DNA of 64,000 nt from Streptomyces sp. NBC_01353 (GTDB lineage Bacteria > Actinomycetota > Actinomycetes > Streptomycetales > Streptomycetaceae), in NCBI RefSeq assembly GCF_036237275.1, contig NZ_CP108352.1, positions 7,899,501 through 7,963,500 of the forward strand. Direction: 5' to 3'. Below the pieces are notes generated by a model. The model made no database searches. It was given only the letters and a program-made list of their open reading frames with translations, and was not told the DNA's origin. Position numbers and translations under genes: made by a program. Position 1 is the stretch's first letter. Each line of letters begins with the position of its first letter. Positions 8,545 to 19,720 of the stretch are shown here, piece after piece.

Positions 8545-9703
8545 GGAGCCAGTCGCCGTCGTCGGGATCGGCCAGACCAAGCACGTCGCCGCCCGGCATG
8601 ACGTCTCCATCGCCGGACTCGTCCGCGAGGCCGCCCTGCGCGCGCTGGAGGACGCCGAGCTGACGTGGGCGGACATCGACGCCGTCGTCATCGGCAAGGC
8701 ACCCGACTTCTTCGAGGGCGTGATGATGCCGGAGCTGTACCTCGCCGACGCCCTCGGCGCGGTCGGCAAACCGATGCTCCGCGTCCACACCGCCGGTTCC
8801 GTCGGCGGCTCGACGGCGCTGGTCGCCGCGAACCTGGTGGCCGCCCGCGTCCATCGCACCGTCCTCACCCTCGCCTTCGAGAAGCAGTCCGAATCGAACG
8901 CCATGTGGGGCCTGTCCCTGCCCGTCCCGTTCCAGCAGCCGCTCCTCGCCGGGGCCGGCGGCTTCTTCGCCCCGCACGTCCGCGCCTACATGCGCCGCAC
9001 CGGAGCCCCCGACACCGTCGGCTCCCTGGTCGCGTACAAGGACCGGCGCAACGCGCTGAAGAACCCGTACGCCCACCTCCACGAGCACGACATCACCCTG
9101 GAGAAGGTCCAGGCGTCGCCGATGCTCTGGGACCCGATCCGCTACTCGGAGACCTGCCCGTCCTCCGACGGCGCCTGTGCGATGGTCCTCACCGACCGTG
9201 CGGGCGCGGAGCGTTCGCCCCGGCCGCCCGCGTGGGTGCACGGCGGCGCGATGCGCAGCGAGCCCACGCTCTTCGCGGGCAAGGACTTCGTCTCGCCGCA
9301 GGCCGGCAAGGACTGCGCCGCCGACGTCTACCGGCAGGCCGGCGTCACCGACCCGCGCCGCGAGATCGACGCCGTCGAGATGTACGTGCCGTTCTCCTGG
9401 TACGAGCCGATGTGGCTGGAGAACCTGGGCTTCGCCGAGGAGGGCGAGGGCTGGAAACTCACCGAGGCCGGGGTCACCGAACTCGACGGCGACCTGCCGG
9501 TGAATCCCTCCGGCGGTGTGCTCTCCACCAACCCCATCGGCGCCTCCGGAATGATCCGCTTCGCAGAGGCCGCGCTCCAGGTACGCGGGCAGGCCGGCGA
9601 ACACCAGGTGGACGGGGCGCGAAGGGCGCTCGGACACGCGTACGGAGGGGGCGCACAGTTCTTCTCCATGTGGCTCGTGGGGGACCGGCCACCGGCGGGC
9701 TGA
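8537..9703 (+). CDS. Thiolase-fold protein (Ltp-type), second subunit
   Basis: 388 residues, paralogous in fold to the upstream protein but not a close copy. The nucleophile region reads HTAGSVGGSTAL where thiolases have CASG, and the GHP motif reads TNP in NPSGGVLSTNPIGASG. It keeps the family's CPSSDGACAMVL loop and EMYVPFSWYEP segment. Together with the OB-fold partner and the first thiolase-fold protein it probably forms a hetero-oligomer that cleaves a beta-hydroxyacyl-CoA made by the crotonase. The GTG at 8537 is chosen because it lies inside the upstream 3' end and gives the conserved start PVAVVGIGQTKH. No further catabolic gene follows. Confidence 0.82.
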   Translation: MPKEPVAVVGIGQTKHVAARHDVSIAGLVREAALRALEDAELTWADIDAVVIGKAPDFFEGVMMPELYLADALGAVGKPMLRVHTAGSVGGSTALVAANLVAARVHRTVLTLAFEKQSESNAMWGLSLPVPFQQPLLAGAGGFFAPHVRAYMRRTGAPDTVGSLVAYKDRRNALKNPYAHLHEHDITLEKVQASPMLWDPIRYSETCPSSDGACAMVLTDRAGAERSPRPPAWVHGGAMRSEPTLFAGKDFVSPQAGKDCAADVYRQAGVTDPRREIDAVEMYVPFSWYEPMWLENLGFAEEGEGWKLTEAGVTELDGDLPVNPSGGVLSTNPIGASGMIRFAEAALQVRGQAGEHQVDGARRALGHAYGGGAQFFSMWLVGDRPPAG

Positions 9704-9781
9704 GGTCTGTCGGCACCGGGTGTCGCTCGCTACCCTGAGCCCTCGGACGACGATGTTGCGGGATGCGGGAGGAGCACGGAC

Positions 9782-10024
9782 GTGGCGGAGAGCACCACCA
9801 CCCAGCACGCCTTCGCGGGCTGGGACAAGCCGGAACTCGACCTCAGCGAGGCCGACTGGCGGTCGAGCAGCCAGGGAGCGGGAGACGTCCAGATCGCCTT
9901 CGTGGAGGGCTTCATCGCGATGCGCAACGGCGGACGGCCCGGAGCGCCGTCACTGATCTTCACCCCGGCCGAGTGGCGGGCGTTCGTGGTCAACGCCCGC
10001 GAAGGTGAGTTCGATCTGACCTGA
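9782..10024 (+). CDS. DUF397 domain protein
   Basis: An 80-residue protein with the DUF397 signature: a polar start, W-RSSSQG near residue 27, VQIAFVEGFIAMRNGG, and the closing motif LIFTPAEWRAFVVNAREGEFD. DUF397 proteins are small partners or antagonists of XRE-type regulators in Streptomyces, but no such regulator is adjacent, so this is an orphan. The GTG at 9782 follows GGAGGA. Function is unknown at the biochemical level. Confidence 0.8.
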   Translation: MAESTTTQHAFAGWDKPELDLSEADWRSSSQGAGDVQIAFVEGFIAMRNGGRPGAPSLIFTPAEWRAFVVNAREGEFDLT

Positions 10025-10059
10025 CGCGCTGTCATCGCTGCCCGTGGTCACGCCCGTCC

Positions 10060-10065
10060 TAGGGT
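10060..10065 (+). promoter_or_regulatory. Probable leaderless -10 element (TAGGGT)
   Basis: TAGGGT matches TANNNT and ends 7 bases before the ATG at 10073, which has no ribosome-binding sequence. This spacing fits a leaderless mRNA starting at the A of the start codon. Confidence 0.5.
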
Positions 10066-10072
10066 GGTGATC

Positions 10073-10483
10073 ATGAGTGCAGAGCGTGATCTGACCCGGC
10101 TCGTCGCCGGGATGCGGCCGGAGCTGAACCCCGGCCGCTATGTCTTCGTCACCGTGGACGGCCCCGCTCCGGCGGGCGTCGTCCCGGTCGCCACCATCGC
10201 CGAGCGCGAGGGACTCACCCTGGTCGTACGCCAGGAGGAGGCGGACGCGGCATCCCTGGCGTACGACTATGTGGCCGGCTGGATCACGCTGCGGGTCCAC
10301 TCCGCGCTCGACGCCGTCGGACTCACCGCCGCGGTCGCCCGCGAACTCGCCGACGCCGGGCTGAGCTGCAACGTCGTGGCCGGCTTCCACCACGACCACC
10401 TCTTCGTCGAACAGGCCCGCGCGGACGAGGCGTTGGCCGTTCTGCACCGCCTCGCGGAGCGGGCCGCCCGGTCTTCCGTCTAA
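10073..10483 (+). CDS. ACT domain-containing protein
   Basis: 136 residues matching the paired ACT-domain family (COG3602 type): MRPELNPGRYVFVTVD, then ATIAEREGLTLVVRQEEAD in the first unit, and the second unit WITLRVHSALDAVGLTAAVARELADAGLSCNVVAGFHHDHLFV. ACT domains bind amino acids or related small ligands. This family has no fused enzyme, and its target is unknown. Translation from ATG 10073 is preferred over the ATG nine bases upstream because of the leaderless-type -10. Confidence 0.8.
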   Translation: MSAERDLTRLVAGMRPELNPGRYVFVTVDGPAPAGVVPVATIAEREGLTLVVRQEEADAASLAYDYVAGWITLRVHSALDAVGLTAAVARELADAGLSCNVVAGFHHDHLFVEQARADEALAVLHRLAERAARSSV

Positions 10484-10589
10484 GGGGCACAGGCGGCCCC
10501 GACCGGCGTACGCTGGGATCTTCGCGGGGCCTCGGCCCGGCCGCACTCATCCGCGCGCCGGGTGTGCGCCCTCGGCGTGGGGGTGGAAC

Positions 10590-13500
10590 GTGACAGTGCG
10601 GAGCGACAGGACGGGCCCCCGGGGCTTCGGCCTCATCGAGCGCGAGGACGAACTCGCTGCGGCGGAAGAGGCGTTGAACCTGCTGACGGGTCTCGGCGAC
10701 GACGACGCGTGGCCGGCTCGGCCCGACCCGGCCGAGCGGGTCCCGCTCCCGCGCGAGGACACGGAGCAGGCGGCACCGGAGGGGCACCGGCTGCGCCTGC
10801 TGAGGGGCGCGGCCCAGCCCGTCGGCGCGCCACCCGAGGATCACGACCCCGTCGCACGGCGGGTGGCGCCGGTGGGTCTGGAGGCCGGGCCGCAGCGTGC
10901 GGGCCAGGACGCCTCAGGACGGCCGGTGGCGCCGCCGGGCCCGGTCACAGGGGCGTCGTACCCGCGGGGGATCCGTACCCCTCGCGGCGGCGTGCTCACC
11001 TACGCCGCGCCCGCCGGGCTCGGGAAGACCACACTGCTCGCCGAGATCCGGCGGCGCGCCGCAGGCAAGGGCTGTGCCGTGCTCTCCGCCCGGGGCGGGG
11101 ACCAGGAGCAGCAGGTGGCGTTCCATGTCGCCCGGCAACTGCTGCAGCCGCAGCTCGCCACCGCCTCCGACACCGAACTCCGTACGCAGCTCGGCAGTTG
11201 GTACGACATCGTCGGCCCCGCCCTCGGACTGTGCACCGCCGGCGAGGGCGCGCCCCCCGACCCGCAGGGACTGCGCGACGGACTCGACTGGGTCCTGACC
11301 CACCTCGCCGTCCGACGCGCCCCGCTCGTCGTCGTCCTCGACGACGCCCACTGGGCCGACCCCGAGTCCCTCGGCTGGCTCTCCGCCTTCGCGCCCCGAG
11401 CCGAAGAGCTGCCGATGCTCCTCGTCGTCGCCTACCGCCCGGACGAACTCCCCGCCACAGGAGAGGAGTTCACCGGCCGCCGGTCGGGGCAGCGGCCCCT
11501 CGGACTCGAACCGCTGACCTCCTCCGCCATCGCCCGCCTGGTGCGCGACCGGGTCGGCGCCCACGCCGACGACACCTTCTGCCAGGAGTGCTGGGCGGTC
11601 ACCTCCGGCAACCCCTTCGAAGCCGTCGAACTCGCAGCCAAGGTCCGCGACCGCGGACTCGAGCCCACCGCGGAGGGCGCCCACGAGCTCCGCGATCTCG
11701 CCGCCGCCGCCAAGGGGAGCGGACTCGCCGCGCGCCTCGAACGCCTCGGCACCGCCACCGTCCGCCTCGCCTGGGCCTGTGCCGTCCTCGGCACCGAGAT
11801 CTCCCCGCAGCTCGCCGGCGCGGTCGCAGGACTGGGCGGCGAGGCCGTCGCCGACTGCGCCGAGCGCCTGCGCGACGCCCGCATCCTCGCCGGCACCGAG
11901 ACCCTCGAGTTCGTGCACCCGCTGATCGCCACAGCCGTCTACAAGGCGATCCCCGCCGCCACCCGCGTCGCGCTGCACGGCCAGGCCGCCTGGTGCGTCA
12001 TCGACGCGGGGTTCGGCGCCGGCGCCGCCGCGCGGCACCTCCTGGAAACCCACCCCGAGGGCGACCCCTGGGTCGTCGAACAGCTTCGGGCCGCCGCCCA
12101 CGAGAACCTGCGTGCCGGCGCCCCCGATGCGGCCCGCCGCTTCCTCGCCCGCGCTCTGCGCGAACCGCCCGCCGACGACGACCGCGCCGCCGTCCTCTTC
12201 GAGCTCGGCAGCGCCTCCCTGCTCACCGAGCCCGCCACCACTGTCAACCATCTGCGCGCCGCCCTGGCGGAGCCGATCTCCGACCCGGCCCTGCGCCACG
12301 GCATCGTCTACCGGCTCTCCCAGGTCCTCGCCCACAGCGACCGGCTCGTGGAGGCCTCCGAGCTCCTCGGCCGCGAGTCCCGACTCACCACCGACGCCCG
12401 CAGCCGGCTCCGCATGCAGGCCGAGAAGTTCATGTGGGACGCCTTCCGTGCCGACGAACCCGACTCGCCCGCCCGCTCCCGCCGGCTGTCCCGGCTCGCC
12501 GACCGGCTCACCGGCCGCGACCTCACCGAGCGGTACGTCATCGGCCTGCGCGCCTGGGACGCCACCCTGCGCGCCGAAACGTCCGCCGTCGCCGTCGGCC
12601 ATGCCGAGCGCGCGCTGGAGGGCGGCCTGAGCTGGGCCGACGAGAGCCGTGGCTTCGAGGTGCCGGTCCTGGTGGCCCTCACCTTCCTCTACGCCGACCG
12701 GCCCGGCCGCGCCGAGGAGCTCTTCGCGGCCGGCACCGCCGAGTTCGAGCGCCAGGGCTGGCGCGGCGCGCACCTCTCCTTCGCGTACACGCTCCTCGGC
12801 TACATCCGCTACCGGCGCGGCCGGCTCGTCGAGGCCGAGGACTTCGTCCGCGCGGGACTGCGGCTCGCCGAACGCGTCGGCCCCCGCACCCCCGCCCAGT
12901 GGTACGCCGTCGGCGTCATGATCGAGGTGCTGCTCGCCCGCGGGCGGGTCGACGAGGCCGACCGGATCGCCCGGACCCACGACTTCGGCGAACCGTTCCC
13001 CGCCGCCGTCACCTTCCCCGATTCCCAGACCGTGTACGCCGAACTGCTTCTCGCCCGGGGACACGTCGAGGAGGCTGCGGCCGAGCTGGCCGCCGTCGGC
13101 CGCCGCCTCGACCCGCGGGGGATGCGCAACCCCGCCTGGTGCCCCTGGCAGCTCCACCTCGCCCTCGCCGAGGCGCGCGATACCCCCGAGCGGGCCCGCG
13201 AGACCGCCCTGGAGGCGGTCGCCCGCGCCCGCCAGTACGGTGCGCCGTCCGCGATCGGCCAGGCGCTGCGCGTGACCGCGGAGGTCGTCGGCGGCGACGA
13301 GCGGGTGAAGCTTCTGGAGGAGTCCGTCGACTGGCTGGAGCGGTCGCCCGCCGCGTACGAGCTGGCGCGTTCCCTTGTCGCCCTCGGCGCGGCCCTGCGC
13401 CGCACCGGCCGGACGGACGAGGCCGCCGACTACCTCTACCGAGGTCTGGAGGCGGCCCAGACCTGCGGCGCGGACGGCCTGGGGGAGGAGGCCCGCACCG

Positions 13501-13754
13501 AGCTCACCGCCGCCGGCCTCCGGCCCCGGACCCTCCACTCGGCCGGCACGGACACGCTCACGGCGCGTGAGCGCGCCGCCGCCGAGCTCACGGTCCGTGG
13601 CGAGGACGCGGAGGCCGCCCTGCACGCCGACGCGGCCGCCGTGACGCAGCTCCTGTCCGCCGTCTACCGCAAACTCGGCACCGACCGCGCGGGCCTGGCC
13701 CAGGCCCTCCGGAAGACCGGCCGTGAGCCCCAGGAGACCGTCCGGCCAGGCTGA
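10590..13754 (+). CDS. Large LuxR/LAL-type ATPase regulator with inserted linker and degenerate HTH
   Basis: 1054 residues arranged like LAL regulators: an AAA/STAND ATPase, a long helical TPR-like middle, and a short C-terminal HTH. The P-loop is APAGLGKTTLL near residue 150 and Walker B is LVVVLDDAHWAD. Normally the P-loop follows about 20 residues after the opening RE-ELA segment (here LIEREDELAAAEEAL). About 110 Pro/Arg-rich residues separate them here. The final HTH keeps LTARERAAAEL and VYRKLGTDRAGLAQAL but lacks a few residues in the turn and has DAAAVTQLL in place of the recognition helix, so DNA binding may be weak. The start is GTG 10590. No obvious target operon is adjacent. Confidence 0.8.
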   Translation: MTVRSDRTGPRGFGLIEREDELAAAEEALNLLTGLGDDDAWPARPDPAERVPLPREDTEQAAPEGHRLRLLRGAAQPVGAPPEDHDPVARRVAPVGLEAGPQRAGQDASGRPVAPPGPVTGASYPRGIRTPRGGVLTYAAPAGLGKTTLLAEIRRRAAGKGCAVLSARGGDQEQQVAFHVARQLLQPQLATASDTELRTQLGSWYDIVGPALGLCTAGEGAPPDPQGLRDGLDWVLTHLAVRRAPLVVVLDDAHWADPESLGWLSAFAPRAEELPMLLVVAYRPDELPATGEEFTGRRSGQRPLGLEPLTSSAIARLVRDRVGAHADDTFCQECWAVTSGNPFEAVELAAKVRDRGLEPTAEGAHELRDLAAAAKGSGLAARLERLGTATVRLAWACAVLGTEISPQLAGAVAGLGGEAVADCAERLRDARILAGTETLEFVHPLIATAVYKAIPAATRVALHGQAAWCVIDAGFGAGAAARHLLETHPEGDPWVVEQLRAAAHENLRAGAPDAARRFLARALREPPADDDRAAVLFELGSASLLTEPATTVNHLRAALAEPISDPALRHGIVYRLSQVLAHSDRLVEASELLGRESRLTTDARSRLRMQAEKFMWDAFRADEPDSPARSRRLSRLADRLTGRDLTERYVIGLRAWDATLRAETSAVAVGHAERALEGGLSWADESRGFEVPVLVALTFLYADRPGRAEELFAAGTAEFERQGWRGAHLSFAYTLLGYIRYRRGRLVEAEDFVRAGLRLAERVGPRTPAQWYAVGVMIEVLLARGRVDEADRIARTHDFGEPFPAAVTFPDSQTVYAELLLARGHVEEAAAELAAVGRRLDPRGMRNPAWCPWQLHLALAEARDTPERARETALEAVARARQYGAPSAIGQALRVTAEVVGGDERVKLLEESVDWLERSPAAYELARSLVALGAALRRTGRTDEAADYLYRGLEAAQTCGADGLGEEARTELTAAGLRPRTLHSAGTDTLTARERAAAELTVRGEDAEAALHADAAAVTQLLSAVYRKLGTDRAGLAQALRKTGREPQETVRPG

Positions 13755-13814
13755 GCCCGAGGGAGGGCGACCGCCGGTCCCGCCCGACGCGGGTGTCCGG
13801 GCCGGCCGTCGCAC

Positions 13815-13975
13815 CGCGCGCCGGGCGGTCCGGTCGTCGACCTGCCGTCGGGGTCGGTTCGAGGTGTGGGCCCGTCCCGTCCTCGCAACCCGCGAGCGGA
13901 CGTGCGGTCCGTTCGTCGACCTGCCGTCGGGAGCCGCTCGGGGTGTGGGTCCTGGCCCGTCCTCGCATCCGCGCG
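13815..13975. repeat. Two degenerate copies of a 79-bp tandem repeat in a 466-bp gene-free gap
   Basis: The stretch 13755-14220 has no convincing gene. Inside it a unit containing GTCGACCTGCCGTCGGG, then GGTGTGGG and CCCGTCCTCGCA, occurs at about 13826-13895 and again 79 bases later at about 13905-13974. Weaker echoes continue rightward. Apparent reading frames here follow the GC bias and carry no recognisable motif. Confidence 0.6.
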
Positions 13976-14208
13976 CCGGGCGCGCAGCGGGACGTGGGGA
14001 CCTCGTCGGATCTTCGGCGGACCCGTCCGGCGGGTGGATCCGGGGGCGTCGCCGGCTCCGCGCGCCGAGCCCGCGCGCGGACGTCCCGACCCGCCGTCGG
14101 ACCCCTCCGGTGCGTCTGTCCGGGCACAGCCTCGCGCACGCGCGGCAGGCCCGCGGAGGACCGGCCGTGAGACCCGCCCCGGGGCGTCGCAACGCGGTCC
14201 CGGACACG

Positions 14209-14214
14209 TACCAT
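14209..14214 (+). promoter_or_regulatory. Probable leaderless -10 element (TACCAT)
   Basis: TACCAT fits TANNNT and ends 6 bases before the ATG at 14221. No ribosome-binding sequence precedes that ATG, so a leaderless transcript is likely. Confidence 0.5.
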
Positions 14215-14220
14215 GGCCCT

Positions 14221-14721
14221 ATGTCCTTCCTCCGCCGCCGCAGCGCCGCCACACCCGCGGGTCCGGACTTCGATGTCCTGGCCATGGACCCGGGGGACTG
14301 GCCCGGCAACCTCGGCGCCGGTCTGCTGCCCGCCCCCGACGGCAGCTGCCAGGGTGTCTTCCTGCGCTACGACCTGTTCGGCGGCCGCGGCCCCGCGATG
14401 ATCATCGGCAATCTGCCGGAGGGCTCCCCGGCCCGCGAGCTCGCCGACGGCCAGATCCCCTTCGAGGTCGCGCAGCTCCTCGCGGCCCTGGAGAACGACG
14501 AGCCGGTGGAGGTCCTCGACACCGAGGACATGCCCGTGATGCAGGGCGACAACCTGCTGATCGTGCGCCGCATCAAGCTCTCCGAAAGCCGGATCTCCTG
14601 CGTGCAGTTCGACCGCAGCGACAACGTCCTGGTGACGATCGCCAGTTGGGACCGGCCCATCACCGACGACCTGTACGCGCTCCTCAAGCCGCTGCCCGCC
14701 GAGCTCTTCCAGCAGGGCTGA
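14221..14721 (+). CDS. Conserved Streptomyces hypothetical protein
   Basis: A 166-residue soluble protein. It has the segments FDVLAMDPGDWPGNLGAGLL, DGSCQGVFLRYDLFGGRGP and ASWDRPITDDLYALLKPLP. I recognise no enzymatic motif, signal peptide or membrane segment. The start is a leaderless-type ATG. It is followed 17 bases later by an S4-domain gene on the same strand, so the two may be cotranscribed. Confidence 0.7.
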   Translation: MSFLRRRSAATPAGPDFDVLAMDPGDWPGNLGAGLLPAPDGSCQGVFLRYDLFGGRGPAMIIGNLPEGSPARELADGQIPFEVAQLLAALENDEPVEVLDTEDMPVMQGDNLLIVRRIKLSESRISCVQFDRSDNVLVTIASWDRPITDDLYALLKPLPAELFQQG

Positions 14722-14738
14722 CGGGGAGGCGGGGGCCG

Positions 14739-15104
14739 ATGAGCGCACGCGTCGACAGCTGGATCTGGGCGGTCCGACTCACCAAGACCCGCTCCCAGGC
14801 CGCCGCGGCCTGCCGAGCCGGACACGTCAAGGTGAACGGCGAGCGCGCCAAGCCCGCCCAGCCGGTGAAGCCCGGCGACGAGGTCCGGCTCTTCCACGGC
14901 GGCCGGGAACGGATCGTCGAGGTCAAGCAGCTCCTGACCAAGCGGGTCGGCCCGCCGGTCGCCGCCGAGGCATACGTCGACAACAGCCCGCCGCCGCCTC
15001 CGCGCGAGCACGTGGCCCTCGCCGGCGTCCGCGAGCGCGGCGCCGGCCGCCCCACCAAGCGCGAGCGCCGCGAACTGGACGAGCTGCGCGGCCGCTCCTC
15101 CTGA
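14739..15104 (+). CDS. S4 RNA-binding domain protein (Hsp15/HslR-like)
   Basis: 121 residues. The S4 domain occupies roughly 1-60: MSARVDSWIWAVRLTKTRS, then the helix QAAAACRAGHVKVNGERAKP and PVKPGDEVRLFHGGRERIVEV. The basic C-terminal tail (RGAGRPTKRERRELDELRG) is typical of Hsp15, which rescues stalled 50S subunits carrying peptidyl-tRNA in E. coli. The size and tail fit that family; the exact role in actinobacteria is inferred. The ATG at 14739 follows GGGGAGGCGGGGG. Confidence 0.88.
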   Translation: MSARVDSWIWAVRLTKTRSQAAAACRAGHVKVNGERAKPAQPVKPGDEVRLFHGGRERIVEVKQLLTKRVGPPVAAEAYVDNSPPPPPREHVALAGVRERGAGRPTKRERRELDELRGRSS

Positions 15105-15130
15105 GAGCGGCCCCGCCCGCCGTCACGGCG

Positions 15131-17365
<2,235 letters not shown>

Positions 17366-17417
17366 TTACCCCGTCCACGTACGGCCCACGCGGCACCCGA
17401 GTTAGTCATACGAACGC

Positions 17418-17456
17418 GAGCGGTGCCGGCGCGCCCCCGGCGCGCCGGCACCGCTC
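17418..17456 (-). terminator. 18-bp perfect hairpin after the amidase gene
   Basis: Bases 17418-17435 and 17439-17456 are perfectly complementary around a CCC loop. It lies 22 bases past the amidase stop and before the geosmin synthase gene, so it should separate the two transcripts. Confidence 0.75.
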
Positions 17457-17477
17457 ACGCCCCGTCGGGCGCTCCGC

Positions 17478-19439
17478 TCAGGCGCGGGAAACCCGCACGT
17501 CGGAGGCCTTCACAAAGGCCACCCGATGCCCGAACTGGATCTCGTAGTACTCCTCCTGCCCCCGGACGACCTTGTGCCCGGTGGTGTCGAACACCGGCGC
17601 GAAGTAGTACTCGCCCGGGGTGCGATCGCCAACGACGTACGACTGGCCCGCGAGCAGCTTGTACGGCAGTGGCGACACCGCCTGGACCGGCACACCGGCC
17701 GGATACGCCGAGGCCTCCGGATAGGCGCGCCCGTACACCGGGACCTCCGTCGCGCCCTCCTTCGGGGTCAGCACAAGACCCCGCGAGTTCACCGCCGTCG
17801 GCCGCTTCTTCGGGTTGTGGAACCACGCCTTCTGCCCCAGGTACCAGATCGCCGTCCAGTCGCCGTTGCGCTCCGCCACCGCGTACTGCTGGCCTGTCGA
17901 AGCCCGCGCCCCGGTGTCGTTGACCCCGGTCGTCGAGTCCTCGCCGCCCGGCCGCAGACCGATGTCCTTCACCAGCGGGGCGTCGGCGCTCGGCGCCGAG
18001 TGCAGCCGGACCGCGCCGCTGCCGTGCGGCACGCACGCCTCTCCCGCCTTCACACACCCGGTGTACACCGGCTGGTGGGCGGTGTACTCGGGCCGGATCG
18101 TCACCACGCCCGCGTTCGGGCCGGCGGTCGGCGTGAACGGCCGACCGAGCAGCCGGAAGTAGTGGGCCCAGTCCCAGTACGGGCCCGGGTCGGTGTGCAT
18201 CCCGCGGATCGTCGAGGTGACCGTGCCGGGCACGTTGTCGTGGCCGAGGATGTGCTGCCGGTCGAGCGGGATGTCGTACCGCTGCGCCAGGTACCGCACC
18301 AGGCGCGCCGAGGTCCGGTACATCGCCTCCGTGTACCAGGAGTCCGGGGCCGTCAGAAAGCCCTCGTGTTCCAGGCCCACCGACTTGGCGTTCACGAACC
18401 AGTTGCCCGCGTGCCAGCCGACGTCCTTCAGCGGCAGATGCTGGGCGATGTGCCCGTCGGAGGAGCGCAGCGAGTACTGCCACGACACATACGTGGGGTC
18501 CTGCACCAGCTTGAGGGTGACGTCCCAGGTCGCCTCGGTGTCGTGGACGACGATGTACTCGATCGACTGGGAGGCGGGCCGGTTCGCCTTGTCGTGGTTG
18601 CCGTAGTCGCCGTCCCCGAACTCCTCGTACGGCGCCGGGATCCACTCGCACGCCACCGTGCGCGGGCACTCCGTCGGTCCGGTGCTCGGCTTCCGCAGCC
18701 CCAGCGACTCCACCTGACCGGTCGCGGGAGCGACATCCGGGTCGGCCGCGAGCCTCACGACCTGCCCGCTGTCGGTCGTACGGGTCTCCCCGCCTCGGAT
18801 CACGTCGTACACGTCGTCGGCGTACGTCGTCGCGGTCGCGGTGTCGTCGGCGCCGGAGTAGCGCGCCACCGCCCCGTACCAGTCGGCCGGGTCGGAGCTC
18901 AGCGGCCGGCCCGACGCACGCTGGGCTGCGGCGAGCAGCGCGGCACCGCCCTCGATGTTCGCCGCGGTACTGGTCCGCAGCTCCTCCGCCGGGATCCCGG
19001 ACAGCTCCGCGGCCCGATCCAGCGTCTTGAGGCGGCCCGGCAGCTCGGCCGCTGTCGGCAGCGCGGCCCTCTCCTGAGCCCCGTGGCGCGGCGCGCGAGA
19101 GTTGTCGCCCCGCGCGTCCTCCTCGCCGTGCGAGTGGTGCGGGGCCTCGGCGAGCGCTGTCACGGCATCCGTGAGATGCATCGGGCCGTAGCCACCGGTC
19201 ACACTCGGCGCCCCGCCGTGCGCGTCCCACCGCGACTGGAGGTACGACACGGCGAGCAGCACGCTCTGCGGAACACCCTGGCGCTCGGCGGCGGCGGCGA
19301 ACTGCCGCTGGAGCGAGCCGGACTCGAGCGAACCGGCGGTGGCCGACGGTGCGGCCGAGAGAAGCGGGAACAGCAGAACGGCGGACGCGACGGCGCCCGC
19401 CGTTCGGGCGACCCGTCTGTGCGACGCGGAACGGTGCAA
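17478..19439 (-). CDS. Secreted N-acetylmuramoyl-L-alanine amidase with PGRP/amidase_2 domain
   Basis: 653 residues from a TTG at 19439, chosen because GGAGG lies five bases upstream and the next residues form a signal peptide (RRVARTAGAVASAVLLFPLL, cleavage near ATAG). Residues about 45-110 resemble a transglycosylase-like helical region (LLAVSYLQSRWDAHGG). The central amidase_2/PGRP domain has IEYIVVHDTEATWDVT, DVGWHAGNWF, and the zinc His region ILGHDNVPG. The C-terminal part is beta-rich, SH3-like (MHTDPGPYWDW onward; VVGDRTPGEYYFAPVF). It should cleave the amide between MurNAc and the stem peptide outside the cell. Confidence 0.88.
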   Translation of the reverse strand: MHRSASHRRVARTAGAVASAVLLFPLLSAAPSATAGSLESGSLQRQFAAAAERQGVPQSVLLAVSYLQSRWDAHGGAPSVTGGYGPMHLTDAVTALAEAPHHSHGEEDARGDNSRAPRHGAQERAALPTAAELPGRLKTLDRAAELSGIPAEELRTSTAANIEGGAALLAAAQRASGRPLSSDPADWYGAVARYSGADDTATATTYADDVYDVIRGGETRTTDSGQVVRLAADPDVAPATGQVESLGLRKPSTGPTECPRTVACEWIPAPYEEFGDGDYGNHDKANRPASQSIEYIVVHDTEATWDVTLKLVQDPTYVSWQYSLRSSDGHIAQHLPLKDVGWHAGNWFVNAKSVGLEHEGFLTAPDSWYTEAMYRTSARLVRYLAQRYDIPLDRQHILGHDNVPGTVTSTIRGMHTDPGPYWDWAHYFRLLGRPFTPTAGPNAGVVTIRPEYTAHQPVYTGCVKAGEACVPHGSGAVRLHSAPSADAPLVKDIGLRPGGEDSTTGVNDTGARASTGQQYAVAERNGDWTAIWYLGQKAWFHNPKKRPTAVNSRGLVLTPKEGATEVPVYGRAYPEASAYPAGVPVQAVSPLPYKLLAGQSYVVGDRTPGEYYFAPVFDTTGHKVVRGQEEYYEIQFGHRVAFVKASDVRVSRA

Positions 19440-19720
19440 GGCAGCCTCCGGATACGTGGGGTGATGAGGGGGCGTGCGGGGCCGAACCCGTACAGGGGTA
19501 TCGGCTCCCGGACGATCCGTCAATCACCCTCCGCCACACGGGATTTCCCATGTCAGGCGGCCTATCGCGGAGTTTCGCCGCGGAGGTGCGCGGGCCTGCG
19601 GCGCGTCAGTGGAGTGGACCAATGAGGCGCGCAGGAGCGAGGGAGAACGAACACCGCGCGCCCGGTGTGTCGGCACCGGGTGCGCGGTGTATCACCCCCG
19701 CGAGAACGGCCGTCGCGGCT

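Noticed and set aside
13755-14220. Small genes within the gap after the LAL regulator
   Set aside because: Frames there are short, Arg/Pro/Gly-rich and contain repeat DNA; no ribosome-binding site or motif supports them.
10914-14309. Long antisense frame of 1131 codons opposite the LAL regulator
   Set aside because: It mirrors the GC-rich third positions of the + strand gene and shows no recognisable domain; the + strand frame has Walker motifs and a LuxR-like end.
17526-19625. 699-codon + strand frame across the amidase gene
   Set aside because: Antisense to a gene with a signal peptide and amidase motifs; the translation is Arg/Pro/Val-rich without conserved segments.
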